Below are positions 1 through 9,881 of a DNA stretch of 24,950 nt, one piece after another. The position numbers were made by a program, and so were the translations under genes. The notes under the pieces were generated by a model. That model did not search any database. It was given only the letters and a program-made list of their open reading frames with translations, and had not been told where the DNA came from. Source of the stretch: Chlorobium sp. (lineage in GTDB: Bacteria > Bacteroidota > Chlorobiia > Chlorobiales > Chlorobiaceae). Each line of letters opens with the position of its first letter. The first letter of the stretch is position 1. The DNA is taken from contig JANQGE010000038.1 of assembly GCA_028277485.1 (NCBI GenBank), positions 1 through 24,950 on the forward strand, given 5' to 3'.

Positions 1-309
1 TCACTTAGCAACAAATTCAAAGAACTTTCCTGCTCGAACCTGTCGAGACAGGGAAACCAACTTACACATTCACTCACAACTTTCCAAAACCTATCTACAA
101 CTTTTATCCGCTACTTACTCAACTTCTCTTCATCCTCAATACCGCCTCTCGGAAACATTCAGCTTTTGCAAGTTGCCGCGCATCTTTCATCGCGGGGACA
201 TAATGTAGAGAGACAATCCGGGAATTCCAAAAAATTTTTGTCATTTCTTTTTCCCCGAGGCACATTTTCAGTTAACAAGCCTGATTTGGAAATAGTTCCC
301 GGAAGCAGC
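1..309. other. Gene-free left edge
   Basis: No coding region that I can support on either strand. It lies downstream of the ATPase gene, which is read leftwards. Two short inverted repeats are visible: one at 39-52 (CCTGTC/GACAGG) and one at about 176-196 (CCGCG/CGCGG around an A+T-rich loop). Neither is followed by a T-run in the direction of ATPase transcription, so I do not call a terminator. Confidence 0.5.
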
Positions 310-3060
310 TCAATCCGCAATGCTTAAAGCACGCCCCCTGCCTCTGCGGAACTTCCTGAGCAGAAATTTCTCGAACTCCACCAGAAACAGGACAGAAGAA
401 CTGATCAGAATGATCAACCCCCAATCCGCGAGGGAAAGCGCCACCGTTGCAAAAAGAGACTGCATGAAAGGCGCATAAACAAACAGCAACTGCAGCACGA
501 CAAGGATTCCGGTCGCGTAAAAAACGTAAGGATTTTCAAAAAACCTCTTTCTGCTGAACACGGATGCAACGTAGAACCGGGAGCTGAAAAGATAGAAAAT
601 CTCGAACACGACGAGCGTGTTGACAGCCACCGTCCGCGCCATTTCGTATGAGACCCCCGATCTTTCATACCAGAGAAAGAGCCCGAAGGTGCCGCTCATC
701 AGGATTACCGATACATAGACGATCCTCCAGGCAATAAATCGCGACAGAATCGGCGCATCGCTCTTCCTCGGTTTCCTCTCCATGACGTTATCCTCGGCTT
801 TCTCGAACGCAAGGGTCAGCGCCAGGGTGACGGCCGTGACCATGTTCACCCAGAGGATCTGGACAGCCGTGATCGGCAACGTGTAGCCCAGGGCTATGGC
901 CGCAAGGAGGCTCAGCGCCTCACCGCCGTTAGTCGGGAGCACAAACAGGATCGATTTTTTCAGGTTGTCATATACCGTGCGCCCTTCCTCGACCGCACTT
1001 GCGATTGTTGCGAAGTTGTCATCGACAAGCACCATCTCCGCTGCTTCCTTGGACACCTCCGTCCCCTTCTGCCCCATGGCAATCCCTACGTCAGCACGCT
1101 TCAAGGCAGGTGCGTCGTTCACCCCGTCCCCCGTCATGGCCACCACGTTGCTGTTCGCCTGCAATGCCTTGACAAGGCGGATCTTGTGTTCGGGACTGCT
1201 GCGGGCAAACACGTCCACCTCGTCGACAACCTCGCGCAGCTCCTCATCCGTCATCGCTTCGACTTCTGCACCCGTCATCGCGCTCCGCCCGTCGCCAATG
1301 CCAATCATCCTGCCAACGGCCCTGGCCGTATCGATGTGATCACCTGTAATCATCTTGACCCTGATACCCGCCTTCTGACAGCTTTTTACCGCACCGATTG
1401 CTTCTTCACGCGGCGGATCGATCAGGCCGACAACTCCGAGCAGCGTCAGCCCGGTCCTTACATCATCAAAGGTCAGCGTCCTCTTTTCGGTCGTAACGTC
1501 CCTGACGGCTATGGCAAGCAGCCGCTGCCCCTGTCCTGCCATTTCTTTCAGGAGGGTTTCCCAGTGACCGAGGTCGAGCGGCTCGTCGGCTCCATCGCGC
1601 CGCTGCAGCGTACACCGTTCAAGAATAACTTCAGGCGCACCTTTCACATAAACATAAGCCTTGTCCGTATGATCATGATGCAACGTAGCCATAAAGCGGT
1701 GTTCCGACTCAAAGGGAATCATATCGATCCTCGGCCACTCCTGCTGCTCCGTTTCGGGATCGTACCCGGCTTTTTTGCCGAGCGCGTAAAGGGCTCCTTC
1801 GGTCGGGTCGCCGGAAAGCACCCACTGCCCATCCCTGGGGTGAAGACTCGAATCGTTGCAAAGGAGGGAAATATGAGCCAACGTCCTCATTTGCGGGTAG
1901 TACTTCAGGTCAGCCTCTCTTCCGTCCAGCAGGAAAACGCCGTGCGGATCGTATCCCTCTCCTGTCAGAGAGAACATCTTTCCGGGCAGAGCCACGGAAC
2001 GAACGGTCATTTCGTTGCGGGTAAGCGTACCTGTCTTGTCAGAACAGATAACCGACACCGAACCCAGCGTCTCGACCGCCGGCAGTCTGCGGATAATCGA
2101 CTTGCGTTTTGCCATCGCCTGTACACCGATGGCCAGTGTGATGGTCATAATCGCCGGCAGCCCTTCCGGTATAGCGGCCACAGCAAGCCCGACCGCCGCG
2201 TTGAACATCTCCGCAAAAGAATATCCCCTGACCAGAACACCGAATGCAAAAGAAACCAGCGACAGCCCCACAATCACCACAGTCAGAGTTTTTGCAAACT
2301 CTTCGATACGGCGAAGCAAGGGTGTTTCAAGCGTTTCCACCCCACCCAGCAGCGAGCTGATCCTGCCGATCTCCGTGTTGTCACCCGTCCCGACAACAAC
2401 GCCTTCACTTTTGCCGTAGGTCACCAGCGTACCGGAAAAAGCCATCCCCTCCCGGTCCCCGATCGGAGTCTCACTGTCAACGGATGCACTGCTTTTTTCA
2501 ACAGGCACCGACTCGCCGGTCAGAAGCGATTCATCGATTCGGAGGTCCTTTACTGAAAAAAGCCGCAGATCAGCCGGAACCTTGTCCCCCGACTGCAACA
2601 TCACCACATCCCCGGGCACCAACTGCTCCGCAGGTACGGCAAAAGTTTTGTTGCCGCGCCTCACGATAGCCTGCGGAGAAAGCAGATCCCTGATCGCATC
2701 CAGCGCCTTTTCCGCCTTGCCCTCCTGGATGAACCCGATCAGGGCATTGAGCACAACGACTCCAAAAATGACCCACGCATCGAGCCAGTGATCCAGAAAC
2801 GCAGTAATCACCCCCGCTACCAGGAGAACATAAATAAGGATATTGTTGAACTGCTGAAGAAAACGCAGAAAAGGACTCTGCTTTTTGGGGGGTGTCAAGC
2901 GGTTGGGACCGTACTTCTCCATGCGTTCTACCGCCTCATTATCTGAAAGCCCGCTTCTGGCAACCGAAAGCAGCTCAAACACCTTCTCTGCCGAAATACC
3001 GTGCCAAGATTTCAATGGTACCATAGTCATCATTTCCTGTTGATTATCATGATGTCGCAA
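310..3060 (-). CDS. P-type cation-transporting ATPase (P2 type)
   Basis: Membrane pump that couples ATP hydrolysis to cation export through a phospho-Asp intermediate. Residues are numbered from the TTG at 3060. Visible motifs are TGES (181-184, actuator), PEGLP (298-302, M4), DKTGT (341-345, phosphorylated Asp341), KGAPE (473-477, nucleotide binding), MITGDH (570-575) and TGDGVNDAPALK (643-654). About ten membrane segments are present, with four after residue 700, and 916 aa is normal for the family. The true start may be an inner ATG; ATG at 3022-3024 (MVPLKSWH) has an AGGA about ten bases upstream and fits the usual N-terminus. Of the SERCA-like ion ligands, Glu299 (M4), Glu714 (M5) and Asn739 (M6) are kept. 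The M6 Asp (SERCA Asp800) is Ala743, so strict Ca2+ specificity should not be assumed. It is a single gene with a divergent neighbour. Confidence 0.93.
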   Translation of the reverse strand: MRHHDNQQEMMTMVPLKSWHGISAEKVFELLSVARSGLSDNEAVERMEKYGPNRLTPPKKQSPFLRFLQQFNNILIYVLLVAGVITAFLDHWLDAWVIFGVVVLNALIGFIQEGKAEKALDAIRDLLSPQAIVRRGNKTFAVPAEQLVPGDVVMLQSGDKVPADLRLFSVKDLRIDESLLTGESVPVEKSSASVDSETPIGDREGMAFSGTLVTYGKSEGVVVGTGDNTEIGRISSLLGGVETLETPLLRRIEEFAKTLTVVIVGLSLVSFAFGVLVRGYSFAEMFNAAVGLAVAAIPEGLPAIMTITLAIGVQAMAKRKSIIRRLPAVETLGSVSVICSDKTGTLTRNEMTVRSVALPGKMFSLTGEGYDPHGVFLLDGREADLKYYPQMRTLAHISLLCNDSSLHPRDGQWVLSGDPTEGALYALGKKAGYDPETEQQEWPRIDMIPFESEHRFMATLHHDHTDKAYVYVKGAPEVILERCTLQRRDGADEPLDLGHWETLLKEMAGQGQRLLAIAVRDVTTEKRTLTFDDVRTGLTLLGVVGLIDPPREEAIGAVKSCQKAGIRVKMITGDHIDTARAVGRMIGIGDGRSAMTGAEVEAMTDEELREVVDEVDVFARSSPEHKIRLVKALQANSNVVAMTGDGVNDAPALKRADVGIAMGQKGTEVSKEAAEMVLVDDNFATIASAVEEGRTVYDNLKKSILFVLPTNGGEALSLLAAIALGYTLPITAVQILWVNMVTAVTLALTLAFEKAEDNVMERKPRKSDAPILSRFIAWRIVYVSVILMSGTFGLFLWYERSGVSYEMARTVAVNTLVVFEIFYLFSSRFYVASVFSRKRFFENPYVFYATGILVVLQLLFVYAPFMQSLFATVALSLADWGLIILISSSVLFLVEFEKFLLRKFRRGRGRALSIAD

Positions 3061-3165
3061 TCTTTTTCCATGAAGAATGTAACAATTGCCCCATACAGTT
3101 CCTTGACTGTTCCTTGAAAATCAGATATCCCTTCCGAAAACTGTAATTACCGGCATCACCTCGAT

Positions 3166-3185
3166 TTACTCAATATTTTGAGTAA
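3166..3185. promoter_or_regulatory. Perfect inverted repeat upstream of ATPase gene
   Basis: TTACTCAA - TATT - TTGAGTAA is a perfect 8-bp inverted repeat. It is followed at once by another half-site-like TTACTC at 3187-3192. It lies about 110-160 bases upstream of the ATPase start and just left of the arsenate-reductase-like remnant. It could be an operator (ArsR-type repressors bind short A+T-rich inverted repeats) or a weak hairpin. The protein that binds it is unknown. Confidence 0.35.
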
Positions 3186-3244
3186 CTTACTCGACGCGCA
3201 AAGCAAAACGATCATGTTGATAGAAAAGGCAACAAGATTTCCCG

Positions 3245-3442
3245 TTCACTCCGCTTCGGCGGATAACCACTGCGCCGAGAATCTGGCCCGGACTCCTCAG
3301 CGAGGATAACCGTTTCTACCGGCCATTTGACGACCCTGTGGAAGCAGAGGGAACGGGAGAAGAAAAAATCGAAGTTTTCAGACGTGTCCGCAACGGGATC
3401 AGAGACAAACTTGCCGAATGGATCAAAAAGAAGCATCGATCA
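3245..3442 (+). pseudogene. Remnant resembling arsenate reductase / low-Mr Tyr phosphatase C-terminus
   Basis: The reading frame through 3305-3440 gives a segment containing NRFYRPFDDPVEAEGT followed by EEKIEVFRRVRNGIRDKL. This is the pattern at the C-terminal end of the low-molecular-weight phosphatase / ArsC family (FDDP...EG...E..FR.VRDEIR). A further piece, DNHCAENLARTP, lies in a shifted frame at about 3260-3300 and looks like the preceding Cys-containing strand. The N-terminal P-loop (CxGNSCRS type) is absent and no good start exists, so this is a decayed fragment. The tail continues in frame to a stop near 3526. Recognition is by eye only. Confidence 0.45.
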
Positions 3443-3535
3443 GATAAGCGTTTTCTGTATATAGAACGGTTTTCAACAGAAAAATGGAAATCGTACATTG
3501 CCGGAATATCAATTGTTCAAGAATAGTATTGGTCT

Positions 3536-3943
3536 GTGAAGCAGGAACATTCGGGAAAAAACTACCGATACAGCCGGCAGAGAGAACGCATTCTGGAAGT
3601 TCTTCGCTCTACCGAAAGTCACCCTACAGCCTCGTGGCTTTACGATAAGCTCAAACCGGAGTTTCCCAGGCTCAGCCTCGGCACAGTCTATCGAAATCTC
3701 GCGATTCTTATCGACCTTGGGTTTGCTCGAAAAATAGATGCCGGCAGCACCTTCGACCGGTTCGAGGCCAAAACAGAACCGCATTACCACTTGATCTGCA
3801 GGAAATGCGGCAAAATAGAGGACTTCGAGAAACACTTCTTCCCTGAAATCGACGAGGAAATCCGCCGCTCGACCGATTTCGATATCGAAGGACACCGGAT
3901 AGACTTTTTCGGAACCTGCTCCGATTGCAATCGAAAAAGCTGA
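3536..3943 (+). CDS. perR: Fur-family transcriptional regulator, PerR-like
   Basis: Metal-dependent DNA-binding repressor of 135 aa, which is typical for the family. The N-terminal winged helix includes SRQRERIL (13-20) and the recognition region SLGTVYRNL (47-55). The C-terminal metal and dimer domain carries two CxxC pairs for structural zinc (Cys88/Cys91 and Cys128/Cys131). His29, Asp74, His83 and His85 sit where PerR binds its regulatory Fe/Mn. Asp74 (PerR Asp85 equivalent) together with the position beside katG favours peroxide sensing over iron uptake control. The start is GTG with no obvious Shine-Dalgarno and no in-frame ATG nearby. It is followed after 148 bases by katG, separated by the palindromes at 3989-4009. 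The PerR assignment is an inference from residues and context. Confidence 0.85.
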   Translation: MKQEHSGKNYRYSRQRERILEVLRSTESHPTASWLYDKLKPEFPRLSLGTVYRNLAILIDLGFARKIDAGSTFDRFEAKTEPHYHLICRKCGKIEDFEKHFFPEIDEEIRRSTDFDIEGHRIDFFGTCSDCNRKS

Positions 3944-3988
3944 ATTCTTCTTGAAATGACAGGATATTTTTTTATTCTTTCTTATTAG

Positions 3989-4009
3989 TAATCGTTCCGA
4001 TTATCGGAA
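3989..4009. promoter_or_regulatory. Overlapping PerR/Fur-type operator before katG
   Basis: TTCCGATTATCGGAA at 3995-4009 is a perfect 7-1-7 inverted repeat, the architecture of Fur/PerR boxes. It overlaps a second palindrome, TAATCGTTCCGATTA at 3989-4003 (6-3-6). Two staggered palindromes allow two dimers, as is known for Fur-family sites. The position between the perR stop and the katG start fits control of katG by the upstream regulator. Confidence 0.65.
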
Positions 4010-4091
4010 TAAACACACTGAGTCAACAGGACACATCCTCTACTCATTACAACTACAATCGAAACATTCAGAAACAAGAAGGAGAAACCTT

Positions 4092-5897
<1,806 letters not shown>

Positions 5898-6314
5898 CCG
5901 CTCGCAGCTTCTCACGCTTACCGCACCGGAGATGACGGTGCTCGTCGGCGGCCTGCGAGTACTGAACGTCAATTTCGAACAGTCGCCACATGGCGTTTTC
6001 ACCAAAAGACCGGAAACGCTCACCAATGATTTCTTCGTGAATCTGCTCGACATGGGCACGGAGTGGAAACCTGTCTCGAAAGAGCACGACACGTTCGAAG
6101 GCTGCGATCGCAAAACCGGTGAACCAAGGTGGACTGCCACCCGCGTCGACCTCATCTTCGGCTCGAACTCCCGGCTCCGGGCCATCGCGGAAGTCTACGG
6201 AAGCGACGACGCACAGGAGAAGTTTGTGCACGACTTCGTCGCAGCTTGGAACAAAGTCATGAACCTCGACCGCTTTGACCTCTGCTGAGGTTCGTTAAAA
6301 ACCCACCCATGCAT

Positions 6315-6353
6315 CAAAAAAGCCGCCCCAGTATTAGCGGGGCGGCTTTTTTT
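6315..6353 (+). terminator. Rho-independent terminator after katG
   Basis: AGCCGCCCC at 6321-6329 pairs with GGGGCGGCT at 6339-6347 around a nine-base loop. It is preceded by A6 and followed by T7, so the stem can extend into A-T pairs. It lies 27 bases after the katG stop. The A-tract makes it plausible as a two-way terminator, also ending any leftward transcription from the DUF2283 remnant. Confidence 0.92.
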
Positions 6354-6387
6354 CTTTAATGGAACTGCGGAGTCTCTATGTACAAAA

Positions 6388-6595
6388 TCAGGCGGATTTA
6401 GATGTGATTTCCTGAAGAGAAAACTCGGATAGCATCGCATTCATTTTTGCATGCTCAATTGTCATACTGACAAGGTTTCCCTTCTCATCAATATCGATAT
6501 AGAGTATTTTCACTGATTTCCTTTGTCTCTTGCACCTCACTATCAGTGAACTCAATATGAGCTGTGCCTGTATCTGAAAAATATTTTATTCTCAT
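6388..6595 (-). pseudogene. Frameshifted DUF2283 gene (repeat copy 1)
   Basis: Nearly identical at DNA level to the intact DUF2283 gene at 7721-7927 but 208 bases long instead of 207. One extra base near 6500-6510 shifts the frame after about 38 codons, so the product ends soon after KEISENTLYRY. The start codon (ATG at 6593-6595) and the last codons survive. Similarity continues upstream of the start to about 6618 and there matches the last 20 or so bases of drmB. This copy was therefore probably derived from the drmB-DUF2283 junction. Confidence 0.85.
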
Positions 6596-6660
6596 GTTTT
6601 TGTTTCTCTTTTCTTATCAGGAGAAAATTAGCTGGGGCTGCGTAATCAATTCAACGACGG

Positions 6661-6801
6661 TCATTTTTTCACTTCCAGTTTTTTCAGCATTTCCACCGCG
6701 CCGGATTCAAACCTGGAAAAGGCAAACCATTTTTTGCCCAGGTTTTTCAGGGATACACCGATGTTATAAATTTCTGTTTCATCGATTTCGGTCATGGGCA
6801 T
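6661..6801 (-). CDS. Unrecognised 46-codon ORF
   Basis: Small ORF beginning MPMTEIDETEIYNIGVSLKN and ending in a Lys-rich tail (KKLEVKK). It contains KKWFAFSRFESGA in the middle. I do not recognise a family. No clear Shine-Dalgarno is visible. Upstream on the same strand, at about 6815-6890, a frame contains GFLSDDEKDELV, which vaguely recalls RelE-type toxins. This ORF may therefore be the leftover second gene of a decayed toxin-antitoxin pair. That is speculation. It lies between DUF2283 copy 1 and the intact toxin-antitoxin pair. Confidence 0.3.
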   Translation of the reverse strand: MPMTEIDETEIYNIGVSLKNLGKKWFAFSRFESGAVEMLKKLEVKK

Positions 6802-6947
6802 TTTTGAATGTTAGTGATCCTAAGCGGTCACAGTTTGTGACCAGTTCATCTTTTTCATCGTCAGAAAGAAAACCTGTATCTTTTTCCCTCCTGTTACACC
6901 CTCCACCTCTCGAGACAAATCACCAGTAAAAAAATATTTGCGAACTA

Positions 6948-6962
6948 TATCACCAAGTGATA
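6948..6962. promoter_or_regulatory. Palindromic operator of the RelE/Xre pair
   Basis: TATCAC-CAA-GTGATA is a perfect 6-3-6 inverted repeat ending nine bases before the toxin ATG. A partial half-site (ATCACCAG) lies about 30 bases upstream. Such palindromes over the promoter are the usual target of the Xre antitoxin for autoregulation. Binding is inferred. Confidence 0.55.
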
Positions 6963-6971
6963 CGTTTAAAA

Positions 6972-7352
6972 ATGAGAGTATTCAAAAACAAGTGGTTCCA
7001 TCGTTGGGCGCGCAGGGAAAAAATCTCCGATACGCTCCTACTGCAGGCTGCAGAGGAAACTCTGGCAGAACAAGTGGAAGCAGACTTGGGAGGCTGTCTG
7101 TTCAAAAAACGGTTGCCACGGGCAGGGAGTGGAAAAAGCGGTGGTTACCGGGTACTTGTCGGATACAAAAAACCGAATGTGGAACGGCTGATTTTTCTCT
7201 ACGCTTTTTCCAAAAACAAGCGCGTCAATATCTCTGAGAAGGACAAAACGGCGCTTCGTCTTGTTGCGGAATCATTTGTGTCGTCGACTGAAAAAGAGCT
7301 TAACGAGTTGCTGAATCAACAATCAATTTGGGAGATAAAAGACTATGAGTGA
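6972..7352 (+). CDS. RelE/HigB-like toxin of a type II toxin-antitoxin module
   Basis: Protein of 126 aa from ATG at 6972, beginning MRVFKNKWFHRWARRE. The frame can open earlier at GTG 6957, but that codon lies inside the palindrome. It matches a RelE-superfamily group recognisable by KNKWF.RWARRE near the N-terminus, ADLGGCLFKKRLPRAGSGKSGGYR in the middle and FLYAFSKNKR...S.K...AL toward the end. Members are presumed mRNA interferases active at the ribosome. Its last eight bases overlap the antitoxin gene, so the two are translationally coupled, toxin first, as in HigBA-type modules. The catalytic mechanism has not been shown for this subgroup. Confidence 0.85.
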   Translation: MRVFKNKWFHRWARREKISDTLLLQAAEETLAEQVEADLGGCLFKKRLPRAGSGKSGGYRVLVGYKKPNVERLIFLYAFSKNKRVNISEKDKTALRLVAESFVSSTEKELNELLNQQSIWEIKDYE

Positions 7353-7647
7353 AATTCTCGATATAGCCAATGACATGGCAAAGGACCTGTTCAAAGTTGG
7401 TGCCATGGATGCAATAACCATGCGTCAGGTAGAAGCGCTTTGTCTGCCGAAAAAACGGATGTTTCAGGCTGAAGATATCCGAAGAATCCGGACGGAAAAC
7501 CACGTCAGCCAGACCGTATTTGCAGCCATGCTTGGCATCGGAAAAACAACTGTTCAGCAGTGGGAAAGGGGCGAAAAAAAACCAAGCGGAGCTGCTCAGC
7601 GGTTGCTCGATCTTGTCGATCGAAAAGGACTCAAGGTGTTGAGTTGA
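7345..7647 (+). CDS. Xre-family (HigA/NadS-like) antitoxin
   Basis: DNA-binding antitoxin of 100 aa. The N-terminal half (residues 1-40) probably binds the toxin. A Cro/C1-type helix-turn-helix spans about residues 44-90, with the core SQTVFAAMLGIGKTTVQQWE and then GEKKPSGAAQRLL. It starts with ATG inside the end of the toxin gene (ATGAGTGA overlap). It probably represses the module through the palindrome at 6948-6962. The module sits between DUF2283 copies 1 and 2. Confidence 0.88.
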   Translation: MSEILDIANDMAKDLFKVGAMDAITMRQVEALCLPKKRMFQAEDIRRIRTENHVSQTVFAAMLGIGKTTVQQWERGEKKPSGAAQRLLDLVDRKGLKVLS

Positions 7648-7720
7648 ACCCATCGCTCAGAAGCCCTTCTCTCACAATTCAGGCAAGCTATCGGATGGAC
7701 ACAAAAGCCAACGTACTCCA

Positions 7721-7927
7721 TTAAGCGGATTTAGATGTGATTTCCTGAAGAGAAAACTCGGATAGCATCGCGTTCATTTTTGCATGTTCAATTGTCATAC
7801 TGACAAGGTTTCCCTTCTCATCGATATCAATGTAGATGTTTTCACTGATTTCCTTTGTCTCCTGCACCTCGCTATCAGTGAACTCAATATGGGCCGTGTC
7901 GGTATCTGAAAAATATTTTACCTTCAT
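7721..7927 (-). CDS. DUF2283 family protein (intact copy 2)
   Basis: Protein of 68 aa beginning MKVKYFSDTDTAHIEFTDS, with the DUF2283 pattern of a short beta-hairpin, then a D.DE.G.LV.I.IE-like segment (IDIDEKGNLVSMTIEHA) and a helical tail. DUF2283 proteins often pair with DUF4258 proteins in putative toxin-antitoxin loci, but no DUF4258 gene is visible here. It is the last gene of the drm operon: its ATG overlaps the drmB stop (ATGA), so it is translationally coupled to drmB. It is the only intact one of three copies in the window. Function unknown. It could be an antitoxin-like accessory of the drm system or a passenger. Confidence 0.8.
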   Translation of the reverse strand: MKVKYFSDTDTAHIEFTDSEVQETKEISENIYIDIDEKGNLVSMTIEHAKMNAMLSEFSLQEITSKSA

Positions 7928-9879
7928 TTTTTTGCTTCTCTTTTCTTATCCTTTCTGATCGATTCTTTGAAATACCCATAATCACGATGAACTAATAGCT
8001 GTCTATCTAAAAACACATTGAATTGTTCACAAGATGTCTCAGGTAATAGGCAGCATGTATAGCAGGCAGCCAAATTGAGATTATTTACTCCCTGCCCCTC
8101 TGAATGATAGCAGACTGGATCGGAAGAACAATCTTTTGCTCTGTTTAAGGCACTTTGGATTATTACATTAAGATTAATTATTTCATTACTTTGGCTGACT
8201 AAACCACCTAAACTTCCTTCTGTGCCCTCAATTGCCATAATCATAAATCCGTTCATGTTTTCGCCAACGTATAAACGTTCACAGATGGAGGCAGCAGGAT
8301 AGCCGCATATATATTCCAGTTCCTTAATTAAAATATGGGCGAGTGTGTGAATCAGAATAAATTGAGGAGCTATTTCATTTGATTTGTTCCGTAGATATTT
8401 CCGCTCGGAGTTGAGCGCATTCTGTTTAATAGTTTCAATTCTCTGCTTAACGGCATCTGTTTCAGCCCAATCCGCTATCCGGGCAGCATCAAGGATAAAA
8501 AATAGCCCTTCACCGTAAGATTCTACACCGGGAAGTATAGTTGTATTAATGTTGTTTACAGAGGCTGACTGTCGCTTAACTGTATATTCGGTCGTTTCTT
8601 CATCTTTTATCAACACGGAATCAATATCAAGTGGCTCCTGCCTTGTAAAAGAAACTTGTACCGTAGTTTGTTTTAATCGGTCAAGGCGAACGAGGGCATC
8701 AAATCCGTCAATTTTCCCTTGCAGGTCGATATTTGAAAATTTCAAATATGGGATTTCGAAATACGGCTCTTCCTGAGTTGTCATGAAGTCATATTCTTCC
8801 TTGCGAAATTCATTCTCAGTTACATTCTTGACATCCCCTGTTTTAAGGAAAGCAAGTGTATTCTTTTTAGGAATATCATAATCTAACTCCAAATCTTCTG
8901 CAATTTTTTCTTTTGTTTTTCCTCTCTCAAGCCAACGGTCAATTAATATCCGAATCCTATTGTCTAAAGCACTTTGTTTGACGGGAATATAGATACTGGA
9001 TATGGTATTAGAATAATAAACGCTATTGCTGGACTTTATCACTACCTTCATTTCTGCATTTTTCAGTCTTGGGTCAACATCTCCTGCATGACAATTTTCA
9101 CTATTATCACCGGGGCCTAACCAATACCGATGTCCGAAACACTTTTTTTTGAAATTGAATATACCCTTCAAACTGCGCCCGCTTTGGCCTTTCATGCAAT
9201 CGGGGTTTTTACATAGGATTCTAATCCCTGACAATTCTGAGTTTTCCTTACTTATTCTATACCTGAGGTCGGGATTATCACAGCAACCGTTAGGATTGGA
9301 ATAATCTAGACGAGTCCCACCGGTTGAAGCTGATTCTTCTTCGTTTGAATCAGCAGATGATATTTCGTTAGAAGTGTTTTCTTCTGCATAGGTTGGCCAA
9401 TGTTCCCAAGGTAGGTCATCTAAATGACCGTCCGGGCAGGTCATTACGAAACGAACCTGTTCCAAAATATTTTCACCGCATTCATCATTTGAGCATTTCG
9501 GTGGGTAAAAATTATCAACGGCTTTCCCTGAACTTGTCCACCGTGTTTTCCAGTTTGGATATTTATCAAGCTTTTCACATTTCGAACAATAAAACCACTT
9601 GGGAAAATAGCTTGCGGTCGGATACAACTCATGGCTGTCCCTATCCTCCTGCCTAAATTCGGGTACTCTCACAATATGCTTTAATTGCTCAAACCGGGTT
9701 TGCAGTCGTCTCCAAAGACGGTCATCCTTGATAATATATTTTTCCAAATCAATATTTCTGTATCCCCATTTATCGAACGTCTCGATAAGAACGGAATTGT
9801 CAATCGTTTCAAGGATTGACCCAACGCCTCCATAACTGGATACCATTTTATTCTTTCCGTGGTCAACGTATTTGCCCAT
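7924..9879 (-). CDS. drmB: DrmB, DUF1998-containing DISARM component
   Basis: Protein of 651 aa. The N-terminal half carries zinc-ribbon-like Cys pairs (Cys98/Cys101, Cys129/Cys134, Cys148) and the signature FVMTCPDGHLDDLPW. The C-terminal DUF1998 domain (about 511-640) has HTLAHILI, EGTEGSLGGL, CSSDPVC (584-590) and ACYTCCLLPETSCE, with the four conserved Cys. In DISARM, DrmB forms a complex with the helicase DrmA that binds DNA and restricts phage. The gene begins two bases after drmA ends, and its stop overlaps the DUF2283 start. Codon use and A+T content match drmA and differ from katG, as expected for a transferred block. Confidence 0.9.
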   Translation of the reverse strand: MGKYVDHGKNKMVSSYGGVGSILETIDNSVLIETFDKWGYRNIDLEKYIIKDDRLWRRLQTRFEQLKHIVRVPEFRQEDRDSHELYPTASYFPKWFYCSKCEKLDKYPNWKTRWTSSGKAVDNFYPPKCSNDECGENILEQVRFVMTCPDGHLDDLPWEHWPTYAEENTSNEISSADSNEEESASTGGTRLDYSNPNGCCDNPDLRYRISKENSELSGIRILCKNPDCMKGQSGRSLKGIFNFKKKCFGHRYWLGPGDNSENCHAGDVDPRLKNAEMKVVIKSSNSVYYSNTISSIYIPVKQSALDNRIRILIDRWLERGKTKEKIAEDLELDYDIPKKNTLAFLKTGDVKNVTENEFRKEEYDFMTTQEEPYFEIPYLKFSNIDLQGKIDGFDALVRLDRLKQTTVQVSFTRQEPLDIDSVLIKDEETTEYTVKRQSASVNNINTTILPGVESYGEGLFFILDAARIADWAETDAVKQRIETIKQNALNSERKYLRNKSNEIAPQFILIHTLAHILIKELEYICGYPAASICERLYVGENMNGFMIMAIEGTEGSLGGLVSQSNEIINLNVIIQSALNRAKDCSSDPVCYHSEGQGVNNLNLAACYTCCLLPETSCEQFNVFLDRQLLVHRDYGYFKESIRKDKKREAKK

Positions 9880-9881
9880 GG

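Noticed and set aside
1186..2556. 456-aa plus-strand ORF opposite the ATPase gene
   Set aside because: Antisense shadow of the ATPase, which has complete family motifs; the translation resembles no protein.
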